Source: Hadersleviella sp041745395 (GTDB lineage: Bacteria > Chloroflexota > Anaerolineae > Promineifilales > Promineifilaceae). Taken from it: a stretch of DNA of 9,960 nucleotides. The stretch is from contig JBGTIZ010000135.1 in assembly GCA_041745395.1 (NCBI GenBank), positions 1 through 9,960 of the forward strand, read 5' to 3'. Positions within the stretch are counted from its first letter, which is position 1. Each line of letters begins with the position of its first letter. Position numbers and translations under genes: made by a program. Under the pieces are notes generated by a model. The model did no database searches. It was not told where the DNA came from and saw only the letters and a program-made list of their open reading frames with translations. Shown here piece after piece: positions 1-6,503 of this stretch.

Positions 1-1260
1 CATTTCGCGGAAATCTTTGAGCATTTTGTTCACGTCTTGGACGGATGTACCCGACCCAGAGGCGATGCGTCGTTTGCGGCTGGCTTTAATCATGCGCGGA
101 TTTTGCCGTTCGTAGAGGGTCATGGACTGAATAATGGCTTCAATATGCTTGAGGTTCTGCTCAGCCTCGTTCATGTCTACGCCTTTGGCCATCTGGTTGA
201 AGCCGGGCACCATTTCCATAATTTTGCCCAAGGGGCCCATACGCTTGATTTGTTGCATCTGCTTGAGAAAATCATCCAAGGTGAAGTCGCCGTCTAGCAT
301 ACGCTGACCGGCTTTGGCCGCTTCTTCCTGGTCCATCGTTTCGTGGGCTTGTTCGATGAGGGTCAACACGTCACCCATGCCCAAGATGCGCCCCGCGAGG
401 CGATCAGGGTGGAACAGTTCGAGGTCGCTGGTTTTCTCACCTGTGCCTAAGAATTTGATGGGCACACCCGTGACTTCACGCATAGAGATGGCCGCCCCGC
501 CACGCGCATCGCCGTCTATTTTCGTCATAATTAGGCCGGTAATATTCACCGCATCGTTGAAGTCGGTGGCGACGCGCACCGCTTCTTGCCCCGTCATGGC
601 GTCGGCCACAAGCAGGGTTTCAATGGGGTTAACGGCTTGTTTGATGGCACGGATTTCGTCCATCATCATTTCGTCAATATTGAGCCGCCCGGCCGTGTCG
701 AGGATGACCACCGTATGCCCTTCTGCTTTGCCACGGGCGACGCCGTTGCGGCACACTTCGACGGGCTTGCCTTGGGGGCCTTCATCGTAGACGGGGATGT
801 CTAATTGACGGCCGAGGGTTTGAAGCTGGTCAATAGCGGCGGGGCGATAGACGTCAGCCGCAACGAGCAACGGCCGTGAGCCATTGCGCCGCAGATGAAG
901 AGCCAGCTTGGCGGCCATGGTGGTTTTACCCGCGCCTTGTAGACCAACCAGCATAATTATGGTGGGGGTTTGCATGCCCAAGCTGAGCCGCCCCGGCTCG
1001 CCGAGCGTGTTGATGAGTTCTTCGTGAACGATGCTGACGACTTGCTGGCCCGGATTGAGGTTTTTCATGACCTCTTGGCCGATGGCGCGTTCTTTGACGC
1101 GAGCCACAAACGCTTTGACGACTTTGTAATTAACGTCAGCTTCTAAAAGAGCCAAACGCACGTCGCGCATGGCGGCATTGACATCGTCTTCGTTTAGTTT
1201 GCCTTGCTTGTTGAGGCTAGCAAAGGTTGCTTGGAGGCGGTCGCTTAATGATTCAAACAC
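1..1260 (-). CDS. ffh: Signal recognition particle protein Ffh (SRP54 GTPase), 3' end off the left edge
   Basis: Ffh binds signal sequences of nascent membrane and secreted proteins, pairs with SRP RNA and the receptor FtsY, and targets ribosomes to the inner membrane. The frame is open from 1260 to the left edge (420 codons; the family is about 450 residues, so only the tail is missing). It shows an N-terminal helical N domain, then the G domain with GLQGAGKT (residues 106-113), DTAGR (188-192) and TKIDGD (246-251), then a methionine-rich M domain (MVPGMNQMAKGVDM and, near the edge, the SRP-RNA-binding run SRKRRIASGSGTSVQDVNKM). The start is GTG at 1260: the next in-frame codon upstream that matters is a TAA at 1297-1299, no ATG lies between, and 'MFESLSDRLQ' is the normal Ffh N-terminus. 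A weak GAG lies 9 bases before it. It carries no perfect CACGGCCGTG, only 9/10 copies at 688-697 and 869-878. Confidence 0.97.
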   Translation of the reverse strand, partial: MFESLSDRLQATFASLNKQGKLNEDDVNAAMRDVRLALLEADVNYKVVKAFVARVKERAIGQEVMKNLNPGQQVVSIVHEELINTLGEPGRLSLGMQTPTIIMLVGLQGAGKTTMAAKLALHLRRNGSRPLLVAADVYRPAAIDQLQTLGRQLDIPVYDEGPQGKPVEVCRNGVARGKAEGHTVVILDTAGRLNIDEMMMDEIRAIKQAVNPIETLLVADAMTGQEAVRVATDFNDAVNITGLIMTKIDGDARGGAAISMREVTGVPIKFLGTGEKTSDLELFHPDRLAGRILGMGDVLTLIEQAHETMDQEEAAKAGQRMLDGDFTLDDFLKQMQQIKRMGPLGKIMEMVPGFNQMAKGVDMNEAEQNLKHIEAIIQSMTLYERQNPRMIKASRKRRIASGSGTSVQDVNKMLKDFREM

Positions 1261-1330
1261 ACTGTTTTTCTCGCTGTTTTGGCTAAGTCGTTGGGTTTAT
1301 GAGCCTTCGGATTTCGTGGGGTTTTTAGTA

Positions 1331-1400
1331 GTGTCATGTTTCACGTGTCACGTGGTTTTTCTCTGGACGTGGCCTGTCTAGCCCAAATAGTCACTAATTG
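1331..1400 (+). repeat. Diverged half-copy (copy A) of the CACGTG-rich intergenic repeat
   Basis: Bases 1331-1355 (gtgtcatgtttcacgtgtca...) match the left arm of the element at 3198-3330. Bases 1356-1400 match its core 3231-3275 at 36 of 45 positions by hand alignment, sharing CTCTGGACG, TAGCC and a terminal AATTG. Eight of the nine differences are transitions. No right inverted arm is visible after 1400, so this copy is truncated or decayed. It lies in the same orientation as the other copy. Confidence 0.8.
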
Positions 1401-1492
1401 AACCCATCATTCCCCAAAAGCCTAGTTTATTTATGGTTGGGTGACTGTGATTTGTCCAGCAGGGCATTGTAACGAGGGGACTGGGGGAGGTC

Positions 1493-1510
1493 AAGCACGG
1501 CCGTGTGCTT
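1493..1510 (-). terminator. Hairpin after the DUF4129 gene, possible weak terminator
   Basis: AAGCAC (1493-1498) pairs with GTGCTT (1505-1510) around a 6-base loop, 7 bases past the DUF4129 stop. The hairpin is built around a perfect CACGGCCGTG (1496-1505). No U-run follows on the minus strand, so an intrinsic terminator is doubtful; it may simply be the iterated palindrome in an intergenic site. Confidence 0.3.
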
Positions 1511-1516
1511 TCTAAC

Positions 1517-3181
1517 TCAACTATCAATCTGCGGCGGTTCGGGCGGCTGTGGCGGACGGCGCAACTGCCGCCGCAGAGCTTCCCAATGGGACTTCGCCTC
1601 AGCTACTTCATCAGGGTCAATCTCTTGCTGACTATATTGCGCCCGCTGAAACGCTTCGGTCATGGGGTCTACATCTTCTTCCACGGCCGTGGGCGACCAC
1701 GATTGCTTAATCGTATCCGCATACTCACGGGGCGTCTCCCATGGCCGACGCGACACGCCCTTTTCAGACGCCCGTCGCTCCGTCGAAAGGAAAAAATAGC
1801 GCACCTTGTCACGCGGCGAAAGCGCGTTGAGCCGCACAAAACGCCAGCGGCCACCCGCCTCAGGGTCACGCGTCAGCCCCACATTGACCCGCTGAAGCTG
1901 ACTGCGCAACGCTTCCTGCGCTACCTCTGCTTGGCGACGCAAGGCCAGCCACCAGCCCTGCAACGCCAGCAACACCTCGGTCCACAGTCGCTGTAACAGG
2001 GTCGAGTTAAATTTAATGCCCCGTTCGCGCAGGAAAAACATCACGGCCGAAACGCCCACAATGATAACAATCGTCCAAAAGGTCGCCCCAAACAGGAATG
2101 ACCAAAAAGGGCTGGCGGGCGCGACAGACTCGGGCGGCACGGTGGGGGGCGGGGCGGGCGGAATCAACTCTTCGCGCCCTTCAGAAGCGACTCCTCCCAA
2201 AAGGAGGCCAAGCAAGGCGAGAAAAAGGACGGCGATAATCGCAAAAAGCCAGTAAGCCAATTGGATAAGTCCTTCGATGAAAAGGCCAAAGAGGGAGGTG
2301 GAACCAAGCGGTAGAAAGGCGGCCAGCAGGCTGACAAACAGCACGAGCAGAAGCGTGAAGCGTGTCCAGTTGCGATCCACGGCCGTGGTTTTGCGTGCCC
2401 CACCAATGAGCCAGCGAGCGTTCAGGGTCGCCAGCCGCCCTTGGCTGAGCAAAGCAAAGCCGAGCAAAAAGTAGAGGCAGACGAGCCAGACCATGAGCGG
2501 GGGTAGGCCAAAGGTGGTGAGGGAGGCAAATTGAGACACGGCCGTGTTGCGCACATCCAAAGCGACCAGAGCCACCGAGACAATGACTACCAGCCCGCCC
2601 CCCAGCCACGCATTCATAAATTGATCCACCAGCACGGAACGATGCGTGGCAATAGGTCGGTCATACTCCATCCCGTTGCGCTTCTCGCCCCTATAAAAAG
2701 CAATCTCGGCCGTGTCTAAAGCCAAAAAGTGGAAGATATAAGCCAACGACATTCCCCGCTCCCACGCCAGCACGGTCACAATGGCCCCCACCACAAAGCC
2801 CGCATCCTGTACCAAGACCCACGGCTCAACATAGTAGGTTGGGAGTAGTGACGCCTGAGGCCAGTTGCCAAATATGGCCCAAGTAAGCAGGCGCATTATC
2901 AAGAGGAGGACAAATAACTCGGCCGTGCGGTAGCCAATCCGATGCACATGCAAATTATTGATGTCATGCAACCACATCGTCGTGTAAATGCTGAATAGCG
3001 CAATGAAAAACGCGGCGGGAATGAGCCACAAAAAGGTGTGCCCCACCCACACCGCCTCTAAAATAAGCACAGCACAGCCCAACTGGCAGGCCACCAGCAG
3101 AGCCAGCATAATGGGTTGCGCCACGCGCCGCGTAAACGCACTAGTAGGGTTGTAGGTTGGCGAGGTAGGTGAGGTGGTCAT
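1517..3181 (-). CDS. Multi-pass membrane protein with C-terminal DUF4129 domain
   Basis: A 554-residue integral membrane protein of unknown biochemical role. I count about nine hydrophobic segments (roughly residues 22-42, 49-67, 86-104, 123-141, 192-210, 225-246, 274-292, 298-330 and 362-384), a proline-rich linker (340-358), a helical cytoplasmic stretch, and a DUF4129-like region at about 455-540 with the signature PWETPREYA (480-488) and a tail ending W..LRRQLRR. DUF4129 is usually found at the C-terminus of membrane transglutaminase-like proteins beside MoxR and DUF58 genes, as here, but no transglutaminase Cys/His/Asp domain is visible. A longer frame begins at GTG 3211. I prefer ATG 3181, because the extra ten codons run into the inverted-repeat element and have no Shine-Dalgarno site; the ATG has none either. 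It contains three perfect CACGGCCGTG copies, read as T-A-V at two of them. Confidence 0.85.
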   Translation of the reverse strand: MTTSPTSPTYNPTSAFTRRVAQPIMLALLVACQLGCAVLILEAVWVGHTFLWLIPAAFFIALFSIYTTMWLHDINNLHVHRIGYRTAELFVLLLIMRLLTWAIFGNWPQASLLPTYYVEPWVLVQDAGFVVGAIVTVLAWERGMSLAYIFHFLALDTAEIAFYRGEKRNGMEYDRPIATHRSVLVDQFMNAWLGGGLVVIVSVALVALDVRNTAVSQFASLTTFGLPPLMVWLVCLYFLLGFALLSQGRLATLNARWLIGGARKTTAVDRNWTRFTLLLVLFVSLLAAFLPLGSTSLFGLFIEGLIQLAYWLFAIIAVLFLALLGLLLGGVASEGREELIPPAPPPTVPPESVAPASPFWSFLFGATFWTIVIIVGVSAVMFFLRERGIKFNSTLLQRLWTEVLLALQGWWLALRRQAEVAQEALRSQLQRVNVGLTRDPEAGGRWRFVRLNALSPRDKVRYFFLSTERRASEKGVSRRPWETPREYADTIKQSWSPTAVEEDVDPMTEAFQRAQYSQQEIDPDEVAEAKSHWEALRRQLRRPPQPPEPPQIDS

Positions 3182-3346
3182 TTTGGATTTTGGGACGGTA
3201 TCATGTGCCACGTGTCATGTGTCACGTCCTTTTTTCTCTGGACGCGGCTTGTTTAGCCAAGACGGTCGCCAATTGGCCTTGTGAATGCTTAGAGAGCCAC
3301 ACATGATACATGACACGTGAAACGTGACACATAAAACCGCAGGTTT
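3182..3346. other. Intergenic gap between the DUF58 and DUF4129 genes, mostly repeat
   Basis: 165 bases that are almost wholly the inverted-repeat element (3198-3330), plus a small hairpin overlapping the DUF58 stop. The gap is much longer than the 47 bases between MoxR and DUF58, so the element has probably enlarged an originally tight operon junction. Confidence 0.7.
3198..3330. repeat. 133-bp element with 30-bp imperfect inverted repeats, MITE-like or folded RNA
   Basis: The left arm 3198-3227 and the right arm 3301-3330 are inverted repeats matching at 24 of 30 positions. Both centre on CACGTGTCATGT, and five of the six mismatches are transitions. The 73-base middle shares its first part (3231-3275) with copy A at 1356-1400. 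It has no open frame. The shape (no gene, terminal inverted repeats, a second diverged copy nearby, intergenic site) suits a non-autonomous mobile element or a REP/BIME-type repeat. The arms also contain short CACGTG palindromes. Confidence 0.75.
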
Positions 3347-3347
3347 T
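3333..3347 (-). terminator. Short hairpin at the DUF58 stop
   Basis: AAAACC (3333-3338) and GGTTTT (3342-3347) form a 6-bp stem with a 3-base loop. It overlaps the DUF58 stop codon (3347-3349), and the final TTTT of the transcript side lies within the stem. It is short and weak, so termination would be partial at best. Confidence 0.25.
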
Positions 3348-4618
3348 CAACGCCGCCACTGGTCAAGGTCACGCGGGGCGGCGACATTATAGGCGGTGAA
3401 GCCCAACTGCCGCGCCTGCGCCTGCTTTTGCGGCCAATGGGCCTGCCGAGCGGTCAGGAGCAAGACGGGATTCAGTCCCCGCCGCACTAAATGGTGCAGG
3501 GTGCGAAAGGTGTCAATATCCCCCTGCGGGGTGATAACCAGCAAGGTTGTGCCCCATGTTAACCCGGCCGTAGCCGAGGGCAACCAGCTTAGAAAAGGGT
3601 GCTGGGGCGCGAGTTCGAGCCGAGCGAGCCGCTCTAAGATTTTCATGAGGTGCGCACGGCCGTGGCGCGGCGGAATCGGTAATAGAGACCGCTCGGTTGT
3701 GACCCCCGTTTGGGTATCCAGCGACAAGCGTCCGCTTTGTTTATCAAATAAATTCGCGTCTCCCCCTGTTTCGGCTAGCTCTAAATCCATCAGTAAATCC
3801 CGCCCGTTGGTGAGCAAACCCACCGCCTGCCTCTGCTCGATGAGATGGGCGGCCAGCGAGGCGGCCAGTTCGATACCCCATTCAACCGTGTTGAGGCGCA
3901 TATCAAGGGCGTAATCGTCATCGTATAAATTAACCACCACGGCCGTGTCCAGCGAAATAGCGGGCTGGTACGTCTTGACCATCAGGTGGCGCGTGTGGGC
4001 ACTCACCTTCCAGTTAATCTGGCGCGGCGAGTCGCCCGTCTGATACTCGCGCACGCCCATGGGCCGGGCGGGGTCATCAAACAGCCGCTGGTGGCTGGCG
4101 AGCGTGCCAAACGGCAGGCGGGAAGGCAACCCCAGTTGGGTAAGCGGGGTAAGGCGCGGATAGACGGTTAGATAATCGGGGGCAACGGTCGCCGTTTGCT
4201 CGGCCACAAAGCCAAATAAATCACCGGCCGTCAGGGAAAGGGGGCCCAGTTGGTAATAGCCGCGCCGATAACTGCGGACGCGGTAGGTAAACACGGCCGT
4301 GTCCTGCGCCGCCAGCGACGCCACCTCATGCAGTCGCTTCCCATCCCGTAGCGTAGGGGCGAGGCTCTCCTGCAAACGCAACCACGGCACGGGAAACCAT
4401 TGCTCATTGTTCACGCGCACCGTCACCGTCACCGCCTCCCCATAAAACGCCCGCGTCGTATATTCCCGCGCCACCTTCACCCGCCGCAAAGCGCGGGGCG
4501 TGTAAAAAAAGCTGAACGCATACAGAGCCACGCCCACATACAGCACATAGAAGATAACGTCTACGCGCAACAGGGCGGCCACAGCCAGCAGGAGGAGGAG
4601 AATCAGCGGAAAAGTCAT
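3347..4618 (-). CDS. DUF58 domain protein, membrane-anchored partner of MoxR
   Basis: A 423-residue protein of the family that is regularly paired with MoxR ATPases. Two hydrophobic segments (residues 2-16 and 20-39) anchor it. A beta-rich region follows (about 45-150). The DUF58 signature lies at about 186-215: G-V-R-E-Y-Q-T-G-D-S-P-R-Q-I-N-W-K. After it comes a region of the kind that resembles a von Willebrand A fold, opening with D-T-A-V-V-V-N-L (224-231), though a full MIDAS (DxSxS) is not evident. The start is ATG 4618, which gives a proper N-terminal anchor; no strong Shine-Dalgarno site precedes it. The gene lies 47 bases after MoxR and is probably co-transcribed with it. It contains three perfect CACGGCCGTG copies (3655, 3938, 4292). 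The molecular activity of DUF58 proteins is not settled. Confidence 0.92.
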   Translation of the reverse strand: MTFPLILLLLLAVAALLRVDVIFYVLYVGVALYAFSFFYTPRALRRVKVAREYTTRAFYGEAVTVTVRVNNEQWFPVPWLRLQESLAPTLRDGKRLHEVASLAAQDTAVFTYRVRSYRRGYYQLGPLSLTAGDLFGFVAEQTATVAPDYLTVYPRLTPLTQLGLPSRLPFGTLASHQRLFDDPARPMGVREYQTGDSPRQINWKVSAHTRHLMVKTYQPAISLDTAVVVNLYDDDYALDMRLNTVEWGIELAASLAAHLIEQRQAVGLLTNGRDLLMDLELAETGGDANLFDKQSGRLSLDTQTGVTTERSLLPIPPRHGRAHLMKILERLARLELAPQHPFLSWLPSATAGLTWGTTLLVITPQGDIDTFRTLHHLVRRGLNPVLLLTARQAHWPQKQAQARQLGFTAYNVAAPRDLDQWRR

Positions 4619-4631
4619 GGGAAAAGTGCGC

Positions 4632-4666
4632 GGGGCGAAAGGCGAGGCACGACGTGGCTTCGCCCC
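4632..4666 (-). promoter_or_regulatory. GC-rich hairpin between MoxR and DUF58 genes
   Basis: GGGGCGAA (4632-4639) is exactly complementary to TTCGCCCC (4659-4666), giving an 8-bp perfect stem. The 19-base loop can form a further small CACG/CGTG pairing. The outer arm touches the MoxR stop codon. No U-run follows on the minus strand, so it looks more like an mRNA-processing, stability or attenuation stem between operon genes than a terminator. Confidence 0.45.
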
Positions 4667-5613
4667 TAATCTAGTTGACCGATGTCTAGCTCGACGTCGT
4701 CCAAGATGGTGCGCACGATGCTGGCGGCGGTTTTGCCGCGCAGGGCACTTTCGGGATGCACCAGACAGCGATGGGCAAGGACGTAGGGAGCCAGATGTTT
4801 GACATCGTCGGGGAGGGTGTAATCACGGCCGTGGATAGCCGCATACGCCTGCGCCGCGCGATACAGCGCATGCGTACCGCGCGGACTCGCCCCCAGCAAC
4901 AAATCTGGATGCGCCCGCGTTGCAAAAACCAGTTGCACTATATATTCCCGTAGCGTCTCATCTACATGCACCTGCCACACCAGCGGCGACAAAGTGGGCA
5001 ACAGCTCCCCCGCCACGGCTGGTTGTAACTGGTGGATAGGATGCGCCCCATTCAAATTAACCAGCATCTGGCTCTCCGTGGCCGCATCCAAATAGCCCAA
5101 GCTCAGCTTCATAAAAAAGCGGTCTAACTGCGCCTCGGGCAGGGGGAATGTGCCTTCATATTCGATGGGGTTTTGGGTGGCAATCACAAAAAAGGGTCGC
5201 GCCAACTGATGTGTCACCCCGTCTACCGTTACTTGCCCCTCCCCCATGCACTCCAGTAGAGAGGATTGGGTGCGCGGCGTGGCCCGGTTAATTTCATCGG
5301 CTAGCAAAATATTGGTAAAAGCCGGCCCCGGAATAAAGACAAACGCCTGCTCGCGCTGGTCAAAAATCGAAACGCCAGTCACGTCAGTGGGCAATAAATC
5401 AGGCGTACATTGCAGTCGCTTGTGGGAAACGCCCAGCGTCGTCGCCAACGCCCGCGCCAGCATCGTTTTGCCCACGCCGGGCACATCCTCTAACAAAATG
5501 TGCCCCTCACACAGCAAGGCAACCACCAGTAACTCTATCGTCTCGCGCTTGCCAATGATGACCTGCTCGACGTTTTCCACAATTTGGGCGGCGAATTCCT
5601 GAATCTGTTTCAT
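4666..5613 (-). CDS. MoxR-family AAA+ ATPase
   Basis: MoxR proteins are hexameric AAA+ chaperone-like ATPases that act on partner proteins, commonly vWA or DUF58 proteins encoded next door. This 315-residue protein has the full set: Walker A EDVPGVGKT (42-50), Walker B ILLADEINR (102-110), sensor 1 ATQNP (145-149), an arginine-finger region EAQLDRF (160-166) and sensor 2 GASPRG (241-246), followed by the C-terminal helical lid. The frame can be opened two codons earlier with TTG at 5619, which has AAAAGG nine bases upstream. ATG 5613 has no usable Shine-Dalgarno site, but lies six bases after a TATACT box, so a leaderless message is possible. I chose the ATG with moderate certainty. The downstream neighbour is DUF58; the upstream neighbour is the sirtuin, 57 bases away on the same strand. 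Confidence 0.93.
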   Translation of the reverse strand: MKQIQEFAAQIVENVEQVIIGKRETIELLVVALLCEGHILLEDVPGVGKTMLARALATTLGVSHKRLQCTPDLLPTDVTGVSIFDQREQAFVFIPGPAFTNILLADEINRATPRTQSSLLECMGEGQVTVDGVTHQLARPFFVIATQNPIEYEGTFPLPEAQLDRFFMKLSLGYLDAATESQMLVNLNGAHPIHQLQPAVAGELLPTLSPLVWQVHVDETLREYIVQLVFATRAHPDLLLGASPRGTHALYRAAQAYAAIHGRDYTLPDDVKHLAPYVLAHRCLVHPESALRGKTAASIVRTILDDVELDIGQLD

Positions 5614-5619
5614 AAGCAA

Positions 5620-5649
5620 AGTATACTGCCTTTTCAGTCGGTTGGTCAG
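5620..5649 (-). promoter_or_regulatory. Candidate promoter for the MoxR operon
   Basis: On the minus strand CTGACC (5644-5649, 4/6 to TTGACA) is followed after 18 bases by TATACT (5620-5625, 5/6 to TATAAT). Transcription starting the usual distance downstream would begin at or next to the MoxR ATG at 5613, giving a leaderless transcript. It lies in the only gap between the sirtuin and MoxR genes. Based on sequence match alone. Confidence 0.35.
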
Positions 5650-5670
5650 TCAGTCGAACACGCCCCGCTC

Positions 5671-6408
5671 TTACACTCGCAACGCTTCCACCAACGTGGG
5701 CAAAACCTCACCTGAGAGGCCCGCGAGAACGAAGGACACATGCGCAGTCAGCGGGGTTTCGTTGGGGTTGATTTCGACCACGGCCGCGCCAGCGCGTAAG
5801 GCGGTGACGGTCAGGGAGGCGGCGGGCTGAACAAGAGCGGATGTGCCAATCGTAAAGTAGACATCAGCTACTAGGGCGGCTTGGGCGGCCGCCTCGAGGG
5901 TTTCTGAGGGGAGGCTTTCACCAAACCAGACGACGTCGGGGCGCATGGGGGAGCCGCAGGTGGTGCAGAGAGGGGGCGACACGGCCGTGTCATCTGGCCA
6001 CCCATCATAAATATGCTCCTGTGCAAAACATTTTGTGCGCTGAATATTGCCATGTAGAGCCAGCACATTTTCGCTCCCCGCTTGCTCATGCAACCCATCC
6101 ACATTTTGCGTAATCAGCGTCAGGTGGGGCACAAGCTCCGCCAGTTCCACCAGCGCGTAATGGCCGGGATTGGGCTGGACAGCGGCCAGCAGTTCATACC
6201 GCCATTTGTACCACTCCCACACCAGCTTTGGGTCGCGCCGAAACGCCTCTGGTGAGGCGAGTTCGGTGGGGTCATATTTTGCCCATAGTCCCGTTTGTGC
6301 ATCGCGGAAGGTGGGCACGCCGCTCTCGGCGGAGACGCCCGCGCCTGTCATGACCACGACGCGCTCGGCGCGGCGTATGGTTGTGATTAGTTCGGGGGAA
6401 ATGTTCAT
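5671..6408 (-). CDS. cobB: NAD-dependent protein deacylase, class III sirtuin (CobB/SIRT5-like)
   Basis: Removes acyl groups from protein lysines using NAD+, giving nicotinamide and O-acyl-ADP-ribose; cytoplasmic. The 245-residue protein has the Rossmann motif GAGVSAESG (22-30), TQNVDGLH (100-107), catalytic H119 in LHGN, VVWFGE (159-164), GTSALVQPA (188-196) and EINPNET (212-218). Y67 and R70 form the YxxR pair known to mark class III sirtuins that prefer succinyl and malonyl groups. Only three of four usual zinc cysteines are present (C127, then C148-T-T-C151); the first pair has lost its partner, as also occurs in E. coli CobB. ATG 6408 has GAGG six bases upstream. It lies divergent from the DNA methyltransferase and 57 bases before MoxR on the same strand. 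It carries one perfect CACGGCCGTG within a 14-base palindrome at 5978-5991. Confidence 0.94.
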   Translation of the reverse strand: MNISPELITTIRRAERVVVMTGAGVSAESGVPTFRDAQTGLWAKYDPTELASPEAFRRDPKLVWEWYKWRYELLAAVQPNPGHYALVELAELVPHLTLITQNVDGLHEQAGSENVLALHGNIQRTKCFAQEHIYDGWPDDTAVSPPLCTTCGSPMRPDVVWFGESLPSETLEAAAQAALVADVYFTIGTSALVQPAASLTVTALRAGAAVVEINPNETPLTAHVSFVLAGLSGEVLPTLVEALRV

Positions 6409-6503
6409 TTCAAACCTCGTAAAACGCTCATCTGTGCTACACTACCGAGCAATCTATAAACTTGGATTTGGTCGTAAAAATAGTAGGAGAGAGGAAAAAG
6501 CGT
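6409..6503. promoter_or_regulatory. Divergent intergenic region, sirtuin / DNA methyltransferase
   Basis: 95 bases between two divergent starts, so both promoters should be here. A TATAAA box at 6455-6460 is the best -10 candidate for the methyltransferase, but the sequence 16 bases upstream (TGTGCT) is a poor -35. The methyltransferase has a very strong Shine-Dalgarno site, AGGAGAGAGG (6485-6494), nine bases before ATG 6504. The sirtuin has GAGG six bases before its ATG. No clear operator repeat is visible. Confidence 0.4.

Larger units (their letters stand above)
1261..1516. other. Intergenic gap between the DUF4129 gene and ffh
   Basis: 256 bases without a convincing gene. Going from right to left (the direction of transcription) it holds a hairpin just after the DUF4129 stop (1493-1510), an unremarkable stretch (about 1401-1490) and a diverged half-copy of the CACGTG-rich repeat (1331-1400). 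The ffh promoter should lie here, but I see no convincing -35/-10 pair. A short open frame on the plus strand (1169-1381) starts inside ffh and ends in the repeat; it has no family resemblance and is not called. Confidence 0.6.

Noticed and set aside
314..790. Long plus-strand open frame inside ffh
   Set aside because: It is antisense to strongly conserved Ffh motifs, and its translation has no family-like features; GC-rich DNA commonly gives such shadows.
3181..3211. GTG start at 3211 for the DUF4129 protein
   Set aside because: The ten extra codons run through the left arm of the inverted-repeat element and have no ribosome binding site; ATG 3181 is the first normal start outside it.
3198..3330. 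CACGTG-rich repeats as a CRISPR array
   Set aside because: There are only two inverted arms plus short internal repetition, with no regular repeat-spacer spacing and no cas genes.
3396..3914. 172-codon plus-strand open frame opposite DUF58
   Set aside because: Antisense to a well-supported gene, with no Shine-Dalgarno site and no recognisable motif.
5884..5893. GGCGGCCGCC as another copy of the iterated palindrome
   Set aside because: It shares only the CGGCCG core and matches 6 of 10 positions; the core alone is common in GC-rich sequence.
5671..6408. Sirtuin as a defence NADase (Thoeris/DSR type) partnering the RM island
   Set aside because: It has full deacylase motifs, the class III YxxR pair and a normal stand-alone length, lies on the opposite strand, and carries the host-type palindrome. 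It looks like a housekeeping deacylase.
6462..6503. TTG start at 6462 for the methyltransferase
   Set aside because: It would translate the strong Shine-Dalgarno sequence AGGAGAGAGG and add 14 residues ahead of motif I that the family does not need.
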